64,000 bases of DNA from Chryseobacterium sp. BLS98. Lineage in GTDB: Bacteria > Bacteroidota > Bacteroidia > Flavobacteriales > Weeksellaceae. Below are positions 10,704 to 19,768 of this stretch, in pieces. Both the position numbers and the translations under genes were made by a program. A model generated the notes under the pieces. It searched no databases and was not told the DNA's origin. It was given only the letters and a program-made list of their open reading frames with translations. The DNA is taken from the NCBI RefSeq assembly GCF_001045445.1, contig NZ_LFNF01000002.1:248001-312000 (forward strand). The letters are read 5' to 3'. Numbering within the stretch: position 1 is the stretch's first letter; the number at the start of each line of letters is the position of its first letter.

Positions 10704-12566
10704 TTAGTTGATAAGGAAATTAACTCCTTTTGCTTCTTCAGGAATAAATATTTTAATATTGTAATATCCTACAAAAGCAGGGATGCTCATCGGAATGCTA
10801 AAATCAGAAGCTGAATTATACTGACCTTGCTTAACAAGTACTCCTAAACTATTGAATATTTTAATTGTCAATGGCTTAGCAGTTTTTAGCTCTACTTTTA
10901 TCGTCAGATTCCCATCATGAGAAGGGTTAGGAGATACGGTAATTTTTTTAAACAAAGAAGTACTTTGTAAAGCGTCGTATTCAGTTTGGCTAAGTACAGA
11001 AAGTGTTTTTGTTATTTCGCACCCCAGCTTGTTTTTGATAAGCAATTGATAAGTGCCCTGCCCGTTAAGAATGTAGGGAGCAGTATAAGTTACTGCACCC
11101 GAAGGAGCTGTAAGAGTATACTGATAAGAAGATGTATTAAGGTCCAATTCTATTGGTGTCCCCGCCCAAACATATTGGCTGTCAATATTCTGGTTAACAA
11201 TGCCTTCAAGATCAAAAGTCCTTACAATATCTGGGTAACCGTTTCTATGAATACTAAGCTGATAATTATCAGGAGCAAGATTGCTGAATAAAACAGGATT
11301 AGAGCTCGCGGAAGCAGTATTCACCACCGTTTGATTGGTAGTTATACTTTTTAAGCTATAGGTAAATGGAAAAATATTTTCCGGGACGGAGATTTTTACG
11401 ATACCGTTCTGTAGTTCACTACAAGTACTTGTAAGCTGTACAAGTATATCACTTTGTGAATCCTGTAAATTAAAGGTAAAATAATCAATCCCATCAAGAT
11501 CATTATCCCAAGCAGCATCTTTAAAAACATATAATGAATCATTCAGTTTCTCTCCCAGAATATCTGCAGAAATATCATTTTGATAGTTGCTTTCATTGGT
11601 AAAAATCCGCAATTTTATTTTATCATTCTGTTGCAATCCGGTAAGACTAAGATAGAGGTGAGTCTTCATAGGAATTGATCCTGTATTTTTCACCTGTGCT
11701 TTCCACATTCTCATCATATCTCTTTTAGGATGTGCAGAGATAAGATCTGCTTCTTTGAAAGTTAAAGCTTGGTTATTATCCCCCCACAAGAGAAAGCTAC
11801 CTTGACTAATACTGCTATTATTTTGATTATTAATTACTTGTAATTGCCCTAAAGAAATTATAATATGCTTGTCTTCAGCATTTGCAGATTGTTTTTGATA
11901 CAATCCGAATAAGTCATCCCTACCTATACCGGTAATCCTAAAGTTGTAGTTTTTATTTTTTTTAGAATCCCAAATAATTTGATTTCCAGAAGAAATATAA
12001 TTTTTCTCAGATATGTCATTAATGGTAATCCCATATTTTATTGAAAGGTAAGTTTCAATTTTTTGCTTGTCTATTACAGATAGGTTCGTGTTAAAAACAA
12101 GGATTTCAGGAATTAAAAGGGAATTATCAGTTCTCTTATTTAAAAAGACAATAGGATTAATTTTATGATTATTGTCATTTTTGGTAAAGGTTAATATTTT
12201 TGAACCAGCTTGAGGGCGGTTAATTCTTAATGAATCATTAAAGTCATCAATCCCGATACTACTGATAATAGTACTTCCTATTTTACCATAAATTTTCTTT
12301 TCATTTCCTCCAAATTGATTACTGACAATAAATAAAGAGGGCTGGTTTAGGCCTGTATCTAATTTTTTAAAAAAAGAGCCGGTTACAGGATCTTTAATTA
12401 AATGAAAATTCATTAACTTATTAGTGAGGGTATCACTGGATAAAATACTGTCTTTTACATTATTCTTTCTAAAGGTAAGGCCCGAAACTCCACCGAAAAT
12501 GGTGGTTTGTGAGAATAGAAAAGAATAACAGCAAAATATAAATATGAACGTATATGCTTTACTCAT
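10704..12566 (-). CDS. T9SS-sorted surface/secreted protein (type A sorting domain)
   Basis: 620 residues with a signal peptide (MSKAYTFIFIFCCYSFLFSQ). The middle contains the Bacteroidetes adhesin-type segment ending KIETYLSIKYGITI (around residue 170) followed by SFLLWGDNNQALTF, a block common in large gliding/adhesin-like secreted proteins. An Ig-like region precedes a type A sorting domain at about 542-620 (ITVSPNPSHDGNLTIKVE ... GYYNIKIF), which directs passage through the type IX system and surface attachment. The gene is immediately upstream of, and probably co-transcribed with, the RHS toxin gene (28 nt gap). A partner role in displaying or delivering the RHS protein is inference; a plain adhesin is the alternative. 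Confidence 0.85.
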   Translation of the reverse strand: MSKAYTFIFIFCCYSFLFSQTTIFGGVSGLTFRKNNVKDSILSSDTLTNKLMNFHLIKDPVTGSFFKKLDTGLNQPSLFIVSNQFGGNEKKIYGKIGSTIISSIGIDDFNDSLRINRPQAGSKILTFTKNDNNHKINPIVFLNKRTDNSLLIPEILVFNTNLSVIDKQKIETYLSIKYGITINDISEKNYISSGNQIIWDSKKNKNYNFRITGIGRDDLFGLYQKQSANAEDKHIIISLGQLQVINNQNNSSISQGSFLLWGDNNQALTFKEADLISAHPKRDMMRMWKAQVKNTGSIPMKTHLYLSLTGLQQNDKIKLRIFTNESNYQNDISADILGEKLNDSLYVFKDAAWDNDLDGIDYFTFNLQDSQSDILVQLTSTCSELQNGIVKISVPENIFPFTYSLKSITTNQTVVNTASASSNPVLFSNLAPDNYQLSIHRNGYPDIVRTFDLEGIVNQNIDSQYVWAGTPIELDLNTSSYQYTLTAPSGAVTYTAPYILNGQGTYQLLIKNKLGCEITKTLSVLSQTEYDALQSTSLFKKITVSPNPSHDGNLTIKVELKTAKPLTIKIFNSLGVLVKQGQYNSASDFSIPMSIPAFVGYYNIKIFIPEEAKGVNFLIN

Positions 12567-13025
12567 ATTGAATTAGGGTATAAAATAATTATTAGGAGAA
12601 GTATTAGTTGGGAACTTACAGATTAGTGTATAATCAGAAAGTGAAATAGGTATTTTTTTTCATAGTGTGTTTTTTAGGTGTTTAAAATATTATATTGTTG
12701 TTTTTTATGTTTAGAAAATTTGTGATTATATTTTATATTTTAACATATTTTATGATTTTCAAAAGTATAAAAAAATATTACATCTATTGAAAAAAAAATA
12801 TTTTTTATCCATAAATAATTAAAAATTAATTTTAAAATTCAAATTTTATTAATGATTAGTTCGTCGAAAAACCAGGAAATACGCCTAAATAAAAGAATCT
12901 ATTCGCTCAATTTTAACATGGATTTATATATTGACTGATGGATCAATTTCAGATTATGGTGTAAAAAATACAGACAAAATATCTCATCAATACCATTAAA
13001 CTCAAGGTCTGCCCGGGAAATAAAT
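12567..13025. other. AT-rich divergent intergenic region with one candidate promoter
   Basis: This 459-bp stretch has no credible ORF. On the minus strand TACTTTTG (12767 to 12760) matches the -7 consensus TAnnTTTG and could drive the T9SS-protein/RHS operon with a leader of roughly 185 nt. No clear -33 TTG was found at standard spacing, so the call is weak. The rest is poly-A/T rich sequence in which I see nothing else. Confidence 0.35.
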
Positions 13026-13033
13026 TATCTTTG
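13026..13033 (+). promoter_or_regulatory. -7 promoter element TATCTTTG of the phzF-like gene
   Basis: TATCTTTG matches the Bacteroidetes sigma-A -7 consensus and sits 24 nt before the ATG at 13058. It overlaps an in-frame TTG at 13031, so that TTG would be upstream of the transcript start. This favours the ATG as the true start. Confidence 0.6.
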
Positions 13034-13057
13034 TTACAGACTAAATTTTTGTCAATT

Positions 13058-13846
13058 ATGAAGTTAGAATTATATCAAATAGATGCTTTTACAGAAGAGG
13101 TTTTCTATGGAAATCCTGCATGTGTTGTTCCATTAAAAAACTGGTTACCCGATGAGATACTTTTAAAAATAGCCCGCGAAAATGCTGTCGCAGAAACAGC
13201 TTTCTTTATCGACAATGGCAGTACCATACATCTGAGATGGTTTACCCCGGAAATAGAAATGGACTTGTGCGGGCACGCTACTCTTGCCACAGCTCATTGT
13301 CTGGTTTCCATCTTAAATTATCAAAGCAGCAGGATGGTTTTTCAAACCAAAAGCGGTGAATTAACAGTTGAAGTAAAAAATGGGGTTTATTATATGGATT
13401 TCCCGTCAAGAATGCCTGAAGCGTCTGCTCTTCCGGACATGATAGCCCAATCCCTCAATATACAGCCTAAGGAAGTCTTCCAATCAAGAGATTATGTTCT
13501 GGTATATGAGTCTGAGGAAGATATAAAAAAGATCAGAATTGAAAGATCCGTTTTTGACCTTATCAATCTGGACCCTGGAGGAGTTATTGTAACAGCAGCC
13601 GGTACTGACAGTGATTTTGTTTCAAGATATTTTACACCGCAATCATCAATTCTTGAAGATCCGGTAACCGGCTCTGCCCACTGCTCGCTTATTCCATTCT
13701 GGTCATCAAGACTAGGAAAAGATAAGCTTTTCGCCCGCCAGCTATCGGAAAGAGGCGGCCAGCTTTATTGTGAAAACAAAAATGAAAGAGTGATTGTGGC
13801 AGGTAAAGCCAGAACTTATTCTGAGGGACATTTATGGATAGAATAA
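13058..13846 (+). CDS. PhzF family isomerase/epimerase
   Basis: 262 residues, the usual PhzF-family length. Conserved blocks in order: YGNPACVV (17-24), NAVAETAFF with the likely catalytic Glu46, LRWFTPEIEMDLCGHATLATAH (about 61-82), the second-domain FTPQSSILEDPVTGSAHCS, and SERGGQLYCE near the end. The family folds as two diaminopimelate-epimerase-like halves and isomerises small metabolites; the substrate cannot be told from sequence. The reading frame extends back to a TTG at 13031, but the ATG at 13058 gives the canonical N-terminus MKLELYQIDAFTEEVF and lies downstream of a -7 box. It is monocistronic and followed by a strong terminator. Confidence 0.9.
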   Translation: MKLELYQIDAFTEEVFYGNPACVVPLKNWLPDEILLKIARENAVAETAFFIDNGSTIHLRWFTPEIEMDLCGHATLATAHCLVSILNYQSSRMVFQTKSGELTVEVKNGVYYMDFPSRMPEASALPDMIAQSLNIQPKEVFQSRDYVLVYESEEDIKKIRIERSVFDLINLDPGGVIVTAAGTDSDFVSRYFTPQSSILEDPVTGSAHCSLIPFWSSRLGKDKLFARQLSERGGQLYCENKNERVIVAGKARTYSEGHLWIE

Positions 13847-13871
13847 TGATATTCTGATCAGACTGAAAGCC

Positions 13872-13906
13872 AAATGGCGCCGTATGTTTAAAAAACGGCG
13901 CCATTT
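13872..13906. terminator. Bidirectional intrinsic terminator
   Basis: A perfect 12-bp stem (AAATGGCGCCGT, 11-nt loop, ACGGCGCCATTT) has T-runs on both sides. It lies between the convergent phzF-like gene and the M17-like gene and can serve both. Confidence 0.9.
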
Positions 13907-13960
13907 TTAATGGTAATCAGTCAAGATTTATATTTCTCGCTGTATTTTAAATTAGAAATC

Positions 13961-14707
13961 TTATTTCTTTAATTCTGCAATCGCGTCTGAAATTCCACCA
14001 CCGGCAATTTCAAAGAAAGACGGACCGGCTAAAAGGTATACTTTTTCCAATTTTTTTGTTTTGGACAGATTGTGCTCTTTCAGATAGGTTTCAGAACGGT
14101 TTGCACTGACAATACCTTTCACTACATTTCCTGCAACCAAAGCCGTTGGAGAATCTATTCCCGCATCTTTCAAATCGCTTGCAAATGCAAAATTGGTCAC
14201 CCCCATTCTCATAGCTTCCCGGGTGGCAACTTCTGCTACTGAAGTCATCAGTTCCGGAGTGAATTTGTTTCTGTCGCCTAAACCTATGAGCAATAATTTT
14301 TTCGCAGACATAGAACCTGCAGGAGGTGTTATTAAAAGGGTTTCCAGAGAATGTCCTTTAAACTGTCCCGACTGTCTGATTTTTGTAAATTCGCCTTTCA
14401 GAGCTTCGTCCAAATGTACCAATCCGTTCAGGTTTGCAGGTAAAGCCTGTGCACTGTGGATATCGTTATCGGTATATTCAAAAACACAGGCAACCTGAAG
14501 TTCGGCATTGGCAGATGATGGCCCCTGAACCAAACCTATCATTGAAATTCCGTCCACTGAGCCCCAGTTTTTGGATGTTCCTACGGCTGTTGTTTTTGCT
14601 GATGAGTTGGCTGCAGTTGTAGTTGTTTGAGCAAATGCCAGAGTTGAAAATGTTAATCCGGCAATTAATAATGATTTGCCAAGGATATTTGTAATTTTAT
14701 TTTTCAT
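13961..14707 (-). CDS. Secreted M17 leucyl-aminopeptidase N-terminal-domain protein lacking the catalytic domain
   Basis: 248 residues. A signal peptide (about 1-26, ending LAFAQ) is followed by a low-complexity TTTTAANSSAKTT linker and a domain resembling the N-terminal (macro-like) domain of M17 aminopeptidases: LNGLVHLDEALKG, LLITPPAGSMSAKKLLLIGLGD, ATREAMRMGVTNFAF, and VVKGIVSANRSE. The metal-binding C-terminal peptidase domain is absent and the frame closes cleanly, so it is a stand-alone domain rather than an obvious truncation. It probably binds a ligand or protein in the periplasm; peptidase activity is not expected. It may have its own promoter (14766-14773), and it follows the porin-DoxX-amidohydrolase operon on the same strand. 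Confidence 0.75.
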   Translation of the reverse strand: MKNKITNILGKSLLIAGLTFSTLAFAQTTTTAANSSAKTTAVGTSKNWGSVDGISMIGLVQGPSSANAELQVACVFEYTDNDIHSAQALPANLNGLVHLDEALKGEFTKIRQSGQFKGHSLETLLITPPAGSMSAKKLLLIGLGDRNKFTPELMTSVAEVATREAMRMGVTNFAFASDLKDAGIDSPTALVAGNVVKGIVSANRSETYLKEHNLSKTKKLEKVYLLAGPSFFEIAGGGISDAIAELKK

Positions 14708-14765
14708 AATGATTTATTTTTAAGTTAATATTTGTCTAATTATTTATTGTTGTTTTACTGTGTAT

Positions 14766-14815
14766 CAAAGGTAGGTTTAGAAATAAATTTCAGCATTGAT
14801 GTGGGATAATTAAAT
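14766..14815 (-). promoter_or_regulatory. Promoter with doubtful sixth copy of the shared operator
   Basis: TACCTTTG (14773 to 14766) fits the -7 consensus for the M17-like gene. At exactly the shared 25-nt spacing upstream lies a degenerate box (plus strand ATGTGGGATAATTAAAT, 10 of 17 positions like the box upstream of pirin). It is preceded by the same GCATTGA found beside the pirin operator. The promoter is plausible; operator membership is weak. Confidence 0.4.
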
Positions 14816-14886
14816 ACAAAGGGTTCAGACAATTTTACCATTCGATTTTGTATCAGTCGTACCAAATTCGTCTTATCTGTGTTAAT

Positions 14887-16257
14887 CTAAAATTTAAAAA
14901 CGATTCTTGAATTGATGAATAATCCGTCCTTGTCATCTTCAATAATATCATCTACGAATTCACCGGTTTTGAAATACTGAATTCCAGTATTGAAAGTAAA
15001 AAATTTATTGATCTTATAATTAAAGCTTCCTAAAAAAGCAGTTCCTATATATCGTTTTTTGGAATTCATTGAAGTCAGGTTCAGAGAACCACTTGGCCTG
15101 TAAACACCGTCCTGGGTAGAATATCTCCAGTTGAAAACCACGTCTGCCTGAACCGTTATTTTACTGCTCAAATCTACCGTTGCATAAGGATGAATATCAA
15201 TCAGATTCACAGGCCCGATTTGCGGATTGAACCCGAAATACCCACCTTTCGGATAGAGCGGATTGAAAGTTCCCAGTTTCCCGTCACCTTTGTTTCTGTC
15301 TCCAGAAATATAATCATTGCGAAGATTGATCGTAGGTTTTCCTTTTACATTTTCAAACAGATAACCTATATCTGCAGAAGCCGTCCATGCACTGATTATT
15401 CCTTTATTGAAGTTCCCGAACTGATAAGCAGCTTCAAAGTTATAAATAAAACCGCCGCCATATTTCCAGAATCTTCCGCCTAATGTATGTCTTGTCTCGT
15501 CTCCGGTTCCGTCCTCAAAGCGAGAGTCTTTCCGATGAATTCCAAGATAATAGAATTCCAAATTTCCGCTTTTCGGAAGAATCAGGGTGTTGTAACTTCC
15601 CCAAAGATTAATAGATTTTGAAAGCTTATTATCAAACGCTCCGGTATTGATTTCGCTCGCCATCATCACAAAAGCATCCGATTTAAAGTTTCCTTTTTGA
15701 TACATCATTTTTAATCCATCAAAGTATAACCTCAGGTTCGGGCCTTCCCTTACAGAAATCAATCTTCCGCTTCCGTAGTCCAGCTCCTGTCTTCCTGCGC
15801 GAACGGTTAGTTTTTCTTTTTCATTTTTAACTGCATCCACGTCTATAAAAAGGTTCTGAACATTCAGATGATCTTCATCTATAGGTCTTGGTCCATTCTT
15901 TCTCCCGTTTTCCCACGCACTTCTCAACTGTCCGAAAACCCTTACTCTTGAGCCTAAATGCAAATCTGCATGAACATTGTATCTCTGGATAAAAAACGGG
16001 TTGCTTCCTATTCCCAGCCTTCCCCAGTCTTCGTTATTGAATTCCACAAACTCTGCTCTTGCTTCTCCGCCTAATGATAAATAGGTATTGTTGCTTTTTT
16101 CGGAAAGGGGAATGTATTTTATGGAATTGTAAAAAGTGTCTGCAGAATCTTTGTACGTGGAATAATTTTCATCAAACCTCATTAGCTTAAATTGTGCAGA
16201 AACAATTGTTGGCAGGATGATTTGGACAATCAATAATATCTTAATCAGCTTTTTCAT
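14887..16257 (-). CDS. Alginate-export-family outer-membrane porin
   Basis: 456 residues with a signal peptide (MKKLIKILLIVQIILPTIVSAQ). The body is beta-barrel-like with alternating hydrophobic strands ending in an aromatic terminus (RIVFKF). Blocks typical of the alginate_export family are present: YLSLGGEARAEFVEF, HADLHLGSRVRVFGQLRSAW, LTVRAGRQELDYGSGRLIS, and NLRLYFDGLKMMY. The known family member AlgE exports alginate, but relatives in Bacteroidetes are general substrate porins. It lies 1 nt after the DoxX gene, so it belongs to the amidohydrolase/DoxX operon, suggesting passage of a small aromatic or amide substrate. The substrate is unknown. Confidence 0.8.
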   Translation of the reverse strand: MKKLIKILLIVQIILPTIVSAQFKLMRFDENYSTYKDSADTFYNSIKYIPLSEKSNNTYLSLGGEARAEFVEFNNEDWGRLGIGSNPFFIQRYNVHADLHLGSRVRVFGQLRSAWENGRKNGPRPIDEDHLNVQNLFIDVDAVKNEKEKLTVRAGRQELDYGSGRLISVREGPNLRLYFDGLKMMYQKGNFKSDAFVMMASEINTGAFDNKLSKSINLWGSYNTLILPKSGNLEFYYLGIHRKDSRFEDGTGDETRHTLGGRFWKYGGGFIYNFEAAYQFGNFNKGIISAWTASADIGYLFENVKGKPTINLRNDYISGDRNKGDGKLGTFNPLYPKGGYFGFNPQIGPVNLIDIHPYATVDLSSKITVQADVVFNWRYSTQDGVYRPSGSLNLTSMNSKKRYIGTAFLGSFNYKINKFFTFNTGIQYFKTGEFVDDIIEDDKDGLFINSRIVFKF

Positions 16258-16258
16258 T

Positions 16259-16684
16259 TTAAATTTTTCTTAAATAATTATCGACTGAATATTTTCCCGG
16301 ACCCACAAAAAGCAGGAACAAATAACACAGGCTGTACATAAAAGGGGTATCTTTTACCAGTAAAGCATCGTTCCAGTGAAGAATAAAATAGCCTGTGAGA
16401 GTTACTGCCAAAATCGGAAGAACTGCTACTCTTGTGAACAATCCGAAGATGACAAAAACAGGAAACACCAGGTTGGCTGCATCTGCAAAAAGACTATTGA
16501 ATCCTTCGGGCAAGTGTAAAGGATTGGGAATCTGTTCTGCCGTAGCAACGCCTACACCAAGCTTTTTCAGTCCGTGTGCTGTTATTAGTTCAATTGACAA
16601 TAAAATTCTGAATGCCAATAAGGCAATGTGTATTAATTTTCCTTCAAGGCCGGTATTGGTGATAATCTGAATGAGCTTTTTCAT
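16259..16684 (-). CDS. DoxX family membrane protein (MhqP-like)
   Basis: 141 residues and four hydrophobic segments, as in DoxX proteins: LIHIALLAFRILLSIELITAHG, an FADAANLVFPVFVIFGLF helix, VAVLPILAVTLTGYFILHW, and PFMYSLCYLFLLFVGPG. The frame runs upstream to 16768, but those 28 residues are encoded by a dispersed repeat (16724-16779), so I start at ATG 16684. In Bacillus subtilis a DoxX protein (MhqP) belongs to the MhqR quinone-stress regulon together with ring-cleaving dioxygenase and esterase genes, all of which have counterparts here. It is tightly packed with the porin gene (1 nt). Confidence 0.8.
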   Translation of the reverse strand: MKKLIQIITNTGLEGKLIHIALLAFRILLSIELITAHGLKKLGVGVATAEQIPNPLHLPEGFNSLFADAANLVFPVFVIFGLFTRVAVLPILAVTLTGYFILHWNDALLVKDTPFMYSLCYLFLLFVGPGKYSVDNYLRKI

Positions 16685-16723
16685 AGTTGTAAGTTTGAAA
16701 TGACTTGATGATGAATTTTTTTT

Positions 16724-16779
16724 AAACCACCCCGTCAAAAATTCTTTGAATTTTCGCCACCCCTCCAAAGGAGGGGAAT
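16724..16779. repeat. Dispersed palindromic repeat, copy 1
   Basis: A 56-bp element containing the hairpin CCCCTCC-AAA-GGAGGGG and, before it, TCAAAAATTCTTTGAATTTT. A second copy (24680-24734) differs at a few positions and by one C. It generates a false N-terminal extension of the DoxX frame. Confidence 0.85.
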
Positions 16780-16807
16780 CTTTGTGCGAAGTAGCTTTTA
16801 GTTTTAA

Positions 16808-18580
16808 TTATTTCGTTTGATATCCTCCGTAATATTTTACCGGAGACCATTCCGGGATGACAGGCAGTGAAGCCGGAGCAACATTTTTATAGGTATCGTC
16901 GCCGTACACCACTTTTCCGTCAACGATGGTTAGTTTTGAAGTAATATCTTTTATTTCTTCTTCACTGACACTGAAATAATCTCTATCCAAAATCGTAAGG
17001 TCTGCGAAATATCCTTTTTTGATTTTTCCTTTTTCATTATCTTTTATCAGTTCATATCCTCCGAAAGTGGAAAGGGATAAAGCTGTTTTTCTGTCCAAAA
17101 CGTTTTCTTTTGCCATTACCTGGGTTCCGCCCAGTGTTTTTCCTGTAGTAATCCAGTATAAGGCAACCCAGGGATTATAACTTGCGACTCTCGTTCCGTC
17201 TGTTCCCAATCCCACAGGAATTTCCATCTCCAGCATTTTCTTTACCGGTGGAGAAGCCAGTGCTGCTTTTTTCCCGTAGCGATGGATGAAGCTTTCGCCC
17301 TGATACGCCATTCTGTGCTGTATGGCAATTCCGCCGCCTAAAGCTTTGATTCGTTTCATATTATCTTCAGAAACGGTTTCTGCATGGTCGATGAACCAAA
17401 CCAATCCGTTCAATGGTGTTTCTTGATTCACTTCTTCAATGACATTCAGGAATCTTGTGATGCTTTCATTGTAGGTGGCGTGAATTCTGAACGGCCATCT
17501 TTTTTTTACCAGAAGACTTACCACTTCTTTCATATTTTTCTCCATTGTTGCGGGCAGTTCAGGCCTTGGGAAAAGGAAGTTTTCAAAATCGGCACCATCT
17601 GAAACCAGGTTCTCCCCTCCTCCATTTACGTGATAATCAATTTCATTATGGCCGTTATGACCGTGGTCATCGATCTCTACCATTCCTGTCCATTTTGTGT
17701 AATCGGCAAGTTCGGAACCTTTTTTCTGAGCGAACAAGTAATAAGGTAACCGAACCGTAATTTTTCCATGTTTGTTCAATGCATCCGTTGTTCCGTAATC
17801 GTCAGGGAAATTCTGGAAACCTCCGCCCGCATCCATTACAGCAGTCACCCCAAGACGGTTTAATTCGGTCATATACTGCAGTGTGGAATTTTCTTTCTCA
17901 GCTTCTGTCAGCTCAGGCAATTTTGCTAAAGTTGAATACAGGATGAAGGCATTCGGCTCTGCAACTAGTAAACCCGTCGGGTCACCGTTGCTGTCTTTTT
18001 CAATTAAACCCTGTGCCGGATTGGGTGTGTCACCGTTGATCTTTAATTCTTTTAAACCTGCTTTATTCAGCCAGGCTTTTCCGTAGAGATACATGACGAA
18101 GGCCGGAACATCACCTGTCGCTTCGTTGATTTCTGCCAAAGTCGGCAGTCTTTTTTCTTCAAACTGATATTCGTTCCAGCCACCAATTATTCTTACCCAT
18201 TGCCCTTTTGGTGTTCTCTGAGCCTGCTCTTTCAGCATTTCCAGAGCTCTTTTCAAAGTTTTCACACCGTCCCAGCGAAGCTCGGTATTGTAAAATCTTC
18301 CACCGCGGATGACGTGCAAATGACTGTCAAATAATCCGGGAATCACTCTGTTTCCTCTAGCATCAATCATTTTTGTATTGCCACCTTTTAATTTTAAGAT
18401 TTGGACATTTGTTCCCGTCTGGAGAATTTTATGGTCTTTGATGGCAATTGCCTGAACTTCCTGATTTTTATCATCCATCGTTGTGATTTTTCCGTTGGTC
18501 ACGATTAAATCGGCTTTCTGGGCATTGAGCAGTCCTGCACCTAAGATGAATGAGAATAGAATTTTATGTAATGGTTTCAT
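16808..18580 (-). CDS. YtcJ-type secreted amidohydrolase
   Basis: 590 residues with a signal peptide (MKPLHKILFSFILGAGLLNAQ). The N-terminal composite domain (DLIVTNGKITTMDD) leads to metal ligands H87 and H89 in VIPGLFDSHLHVIRGG. Further ligands are likely in FRIHATYNES, WFIDHAETVSEDN and GLGTDGTRVASYNPW. The C-terminus returns to the small beta domain (GKIKKGYFADLTILD). YtcJ-like enzymes (amidohydrolase-3 family) hydrolyse amides of poorly known identity; periplasmic location is inferred. It lies 67 nt downstream of the isochorismatase-like gene and upstream of DoxX and porin genes, presumably in one transcript starting near 19415. Confidence 0.88.
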   Translation of the reverse strand: MKPLHKILFSFILGAGLLNAQKADLIVTNGKITTMDDKNQEVQAIAIKDHKILQTGTNVQILKLKGGNTKMIDARGNRVIPGLFDSHLHVIRGGRFYNTELRWDGVKTLKRALEMLKEQAQRTPKGQWVRIIGGWNEYQFEEKRLPTLAEINEATGDVPAFVMYLYGKAWLNKAGLKELKINGDTPNPAQGLIEKDSNGDPTGLLVAEPNAFILYSTLAKLPELTEAEKENSTLQYMTELNRLGVTAVMDAGGGFQNFPDDYGTTDALNKHGKITVRLPYYLFAQKKGSELADYTKWTGMVEIDDHGHNGHNEIDYHVNGGGENLVSDGADFENFLFPRPELPATMEKNMKEVVSLLVKKRWPFRIHATYNESITRFLNVIEEVNQETPLNGLVWFIDHAETVSEDNMKRIKALGGGIAIQHRMAYQGESFIHRYGKKAALASPPVKKMLEMEIPVGLGTDGTRVASYNPWVALYWITTGKTLGGTQVMAKENVLDRKTALSLSTFGGYELIKDNEKGKIKKGYFADLTILDRDYFSVSEEEIKDITSKLTIVDGKVVYGDDTYKNVAPASLPVIPEWSPVKYYGGYQTK

Positions 18581-18647
18581 AATTTACTTTTTAATGGTTT
18601 GAAGAAAAGGCAGGCTGTTTTTTCAACCTGCCATTGTTGAAAGTTGA

Positions 18648-19337
18648 TTAATGCTTAAGCATATCCTGAGCATACTGGATTCCCAATCCATAAGCACCAC
18701 CATATTTTTTCATTAAATCGTTAACCGGTTTGTAGGTTTCTTTTCTGGACCAGTCTCTCTGTAATTCAAGAACATACTGAACAGCGGTAATAGGATGTAT
18801 CCCAGCCTGAACCATTCTTGTAACTGCCTGGTCGTGAGCTTCTTTTGAAATATCACCTGAAGCGTCTGTGATAACATATACTTCATACCCTTCATCGATA
18901 GCAGATAAAGCAGGGCCTACCACACAAACACTTGTCCAAAGGCCTGCAATAACCAGTTTCTTTTTGTTTTTGCCTGTGATGGCTTTGTGAGCGTTAAGGT
19001 CTTCCCAGGTGTTCATTGTGGTTCTGTCCAGATATCCACTTGTTGCTTCAGGATACACTTCAGAAATTTCAGGGAAAACAGGTCCTGCGAAAGATTTTTC
19101 TGCAACTGTCGTTACCACTGTCGGAATATTAAAGATTTTTGAACCTCCGGAAACCAAAGCTACATTGTTTCTCAATTCTTCCATGCTGATGCTTTTTGTG
19201 GCGAATGCCATCTGCCCTTCGTGGTCAATTAAAACCAAAGCATGGTTAGTTGGATCCAACATTAATTTTCCAGGTTTCTGAGCGAATGCTGTTACTGATA
19301 ATACTGCTGTTGCGAATGTTAAGATTAACTTTTTCAT
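18648..19337 (-). CDS. Secreted isochorismatase-like cysteine hydrolase (YcaC type)
   Basis: 229 residues. The first 19-20 residues are a signal peptide (MKKLILTFATAVLSVTAFAQ), unusual because most members are cytoplasmic. The presumed catalytic triad is D38 (ALVLIDHEGQM), K81 (VVTTVAEKSFAG) and C138 (IAGLWTSVCVV). Homologues hydrolyse amides or act as isochorismatase-like enzymes; substrate not assignable. It is the first gene of the operon continuing into amidohydrolase, DoxX and porin. Its promoter carries the shared ATTAAACTAGTT box 25 nt before TAAATTTG, linking it to the pirin and VOC genes. Confidence 0.88.
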   Translation of the reverse strand: MKKLILTFATAVLSVTAFAQKPGKLMLDPTNHALVLIDHEGQMAFATKSISMEELRNNVALVSGGSKIFNIPTVVTTVAEKSFAGPVFPEISEVYPEATSGYLDRTTMNTWEDLNAHKAITGKNKKKLVIAGLWTSVCVVGPALSAIDEGYEVYVITDASGDISKEAHDQAVTRMVQAGIHPITAVQYVLELQRDWSRKETYKPVNDLMKKYGGAYGLGIQYAQDMLKH

Positions 19338-19422
19338 AATGTTTAATTTTTAAGTGTTGCTTATTAATAATGTTGTTCTAAATTTTAAAATCTTACTTGG
19401 TATTTGTTTGATTTTGATATGA

Positions 19423-19472
19423 CAAATTTAGGGCGCTTAGAAGGCCTTCACATTTAACTAGTTTAATAAATT
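19423..19472 (-). promoter_or_regulatory. Shared operator plus -7 element, isochorismatase-like operon
   Basis: On the minus strand ATTAAACTAGTT sits in the box at 19472-19456; 25 nt follow; then TAAATTTG (19430 to 19423) and GTCATA. This is the same layout, base for base in the spacing, as at 24537-24586, 29187-29236, 29535-29579 and 19769-19818. The position just upstream of -35 suits an activator. Confidence 0.85.
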
Positions 19473-19623
19473 AATTTTTATAAAAAAAAGTTAGACTATT
19501 TTTTATAGCATTCTATTTCCAGGTTATTATTATCAATTTTAAAACACAATATAATTAATATAAAATATTAAATAACAATACATTAAAAGTTAATAATAAA
19601 AATAATTAACAGTAAAATCCAGA

Positions 19624-19763
19624 CAAAAAAAGAGGCTTGAATTTTTTAATCCAAGCCTATTTTGCATAAATATATCACTCTATAATGAATGAGTGTTTAA
19701 TTTTTTTATTGTCAAAAAATCATCGGTTTCTGAAGTAATATTTATCTTTTCAGAGGTTAATGT
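19624..19763 (-). ncRNA. Candidate small RNA of about 140 nt
   Basis: A promoter identical in design to the regulon promoters (19769-19818) points into a stretch without an ORF. It ends at an intrinsic terminator: AGGCTTGGA, 8-nt loop, TTCAAGCCT, then C and seven T (minus strand, 19658 to about 19625). Possible reading frames stop within a few codons. Alternatives are a promoter orphaned by loss of its gene, or a terminator serving only the pgl transcript. Expression has not been seen; the call rests on promoter plus terminator. Confidence 0.45.
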
Positions 19764-19768
19764 TATGA

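Noticed and set aside
16685..16768. 28-residue N-terminal extension of the DoxX protein
   Set aside because: Encoded mostly by a dispersed repeat; the family N-terminus starts at ATG 16684.
19624..19658. Hairpin read only as the terminator of gnd-zwf-pgl
   Set aside because: Possible, but it is about 190 nt past pgl and a regulon-type promoter lies between, so a separate transcript is also likely.
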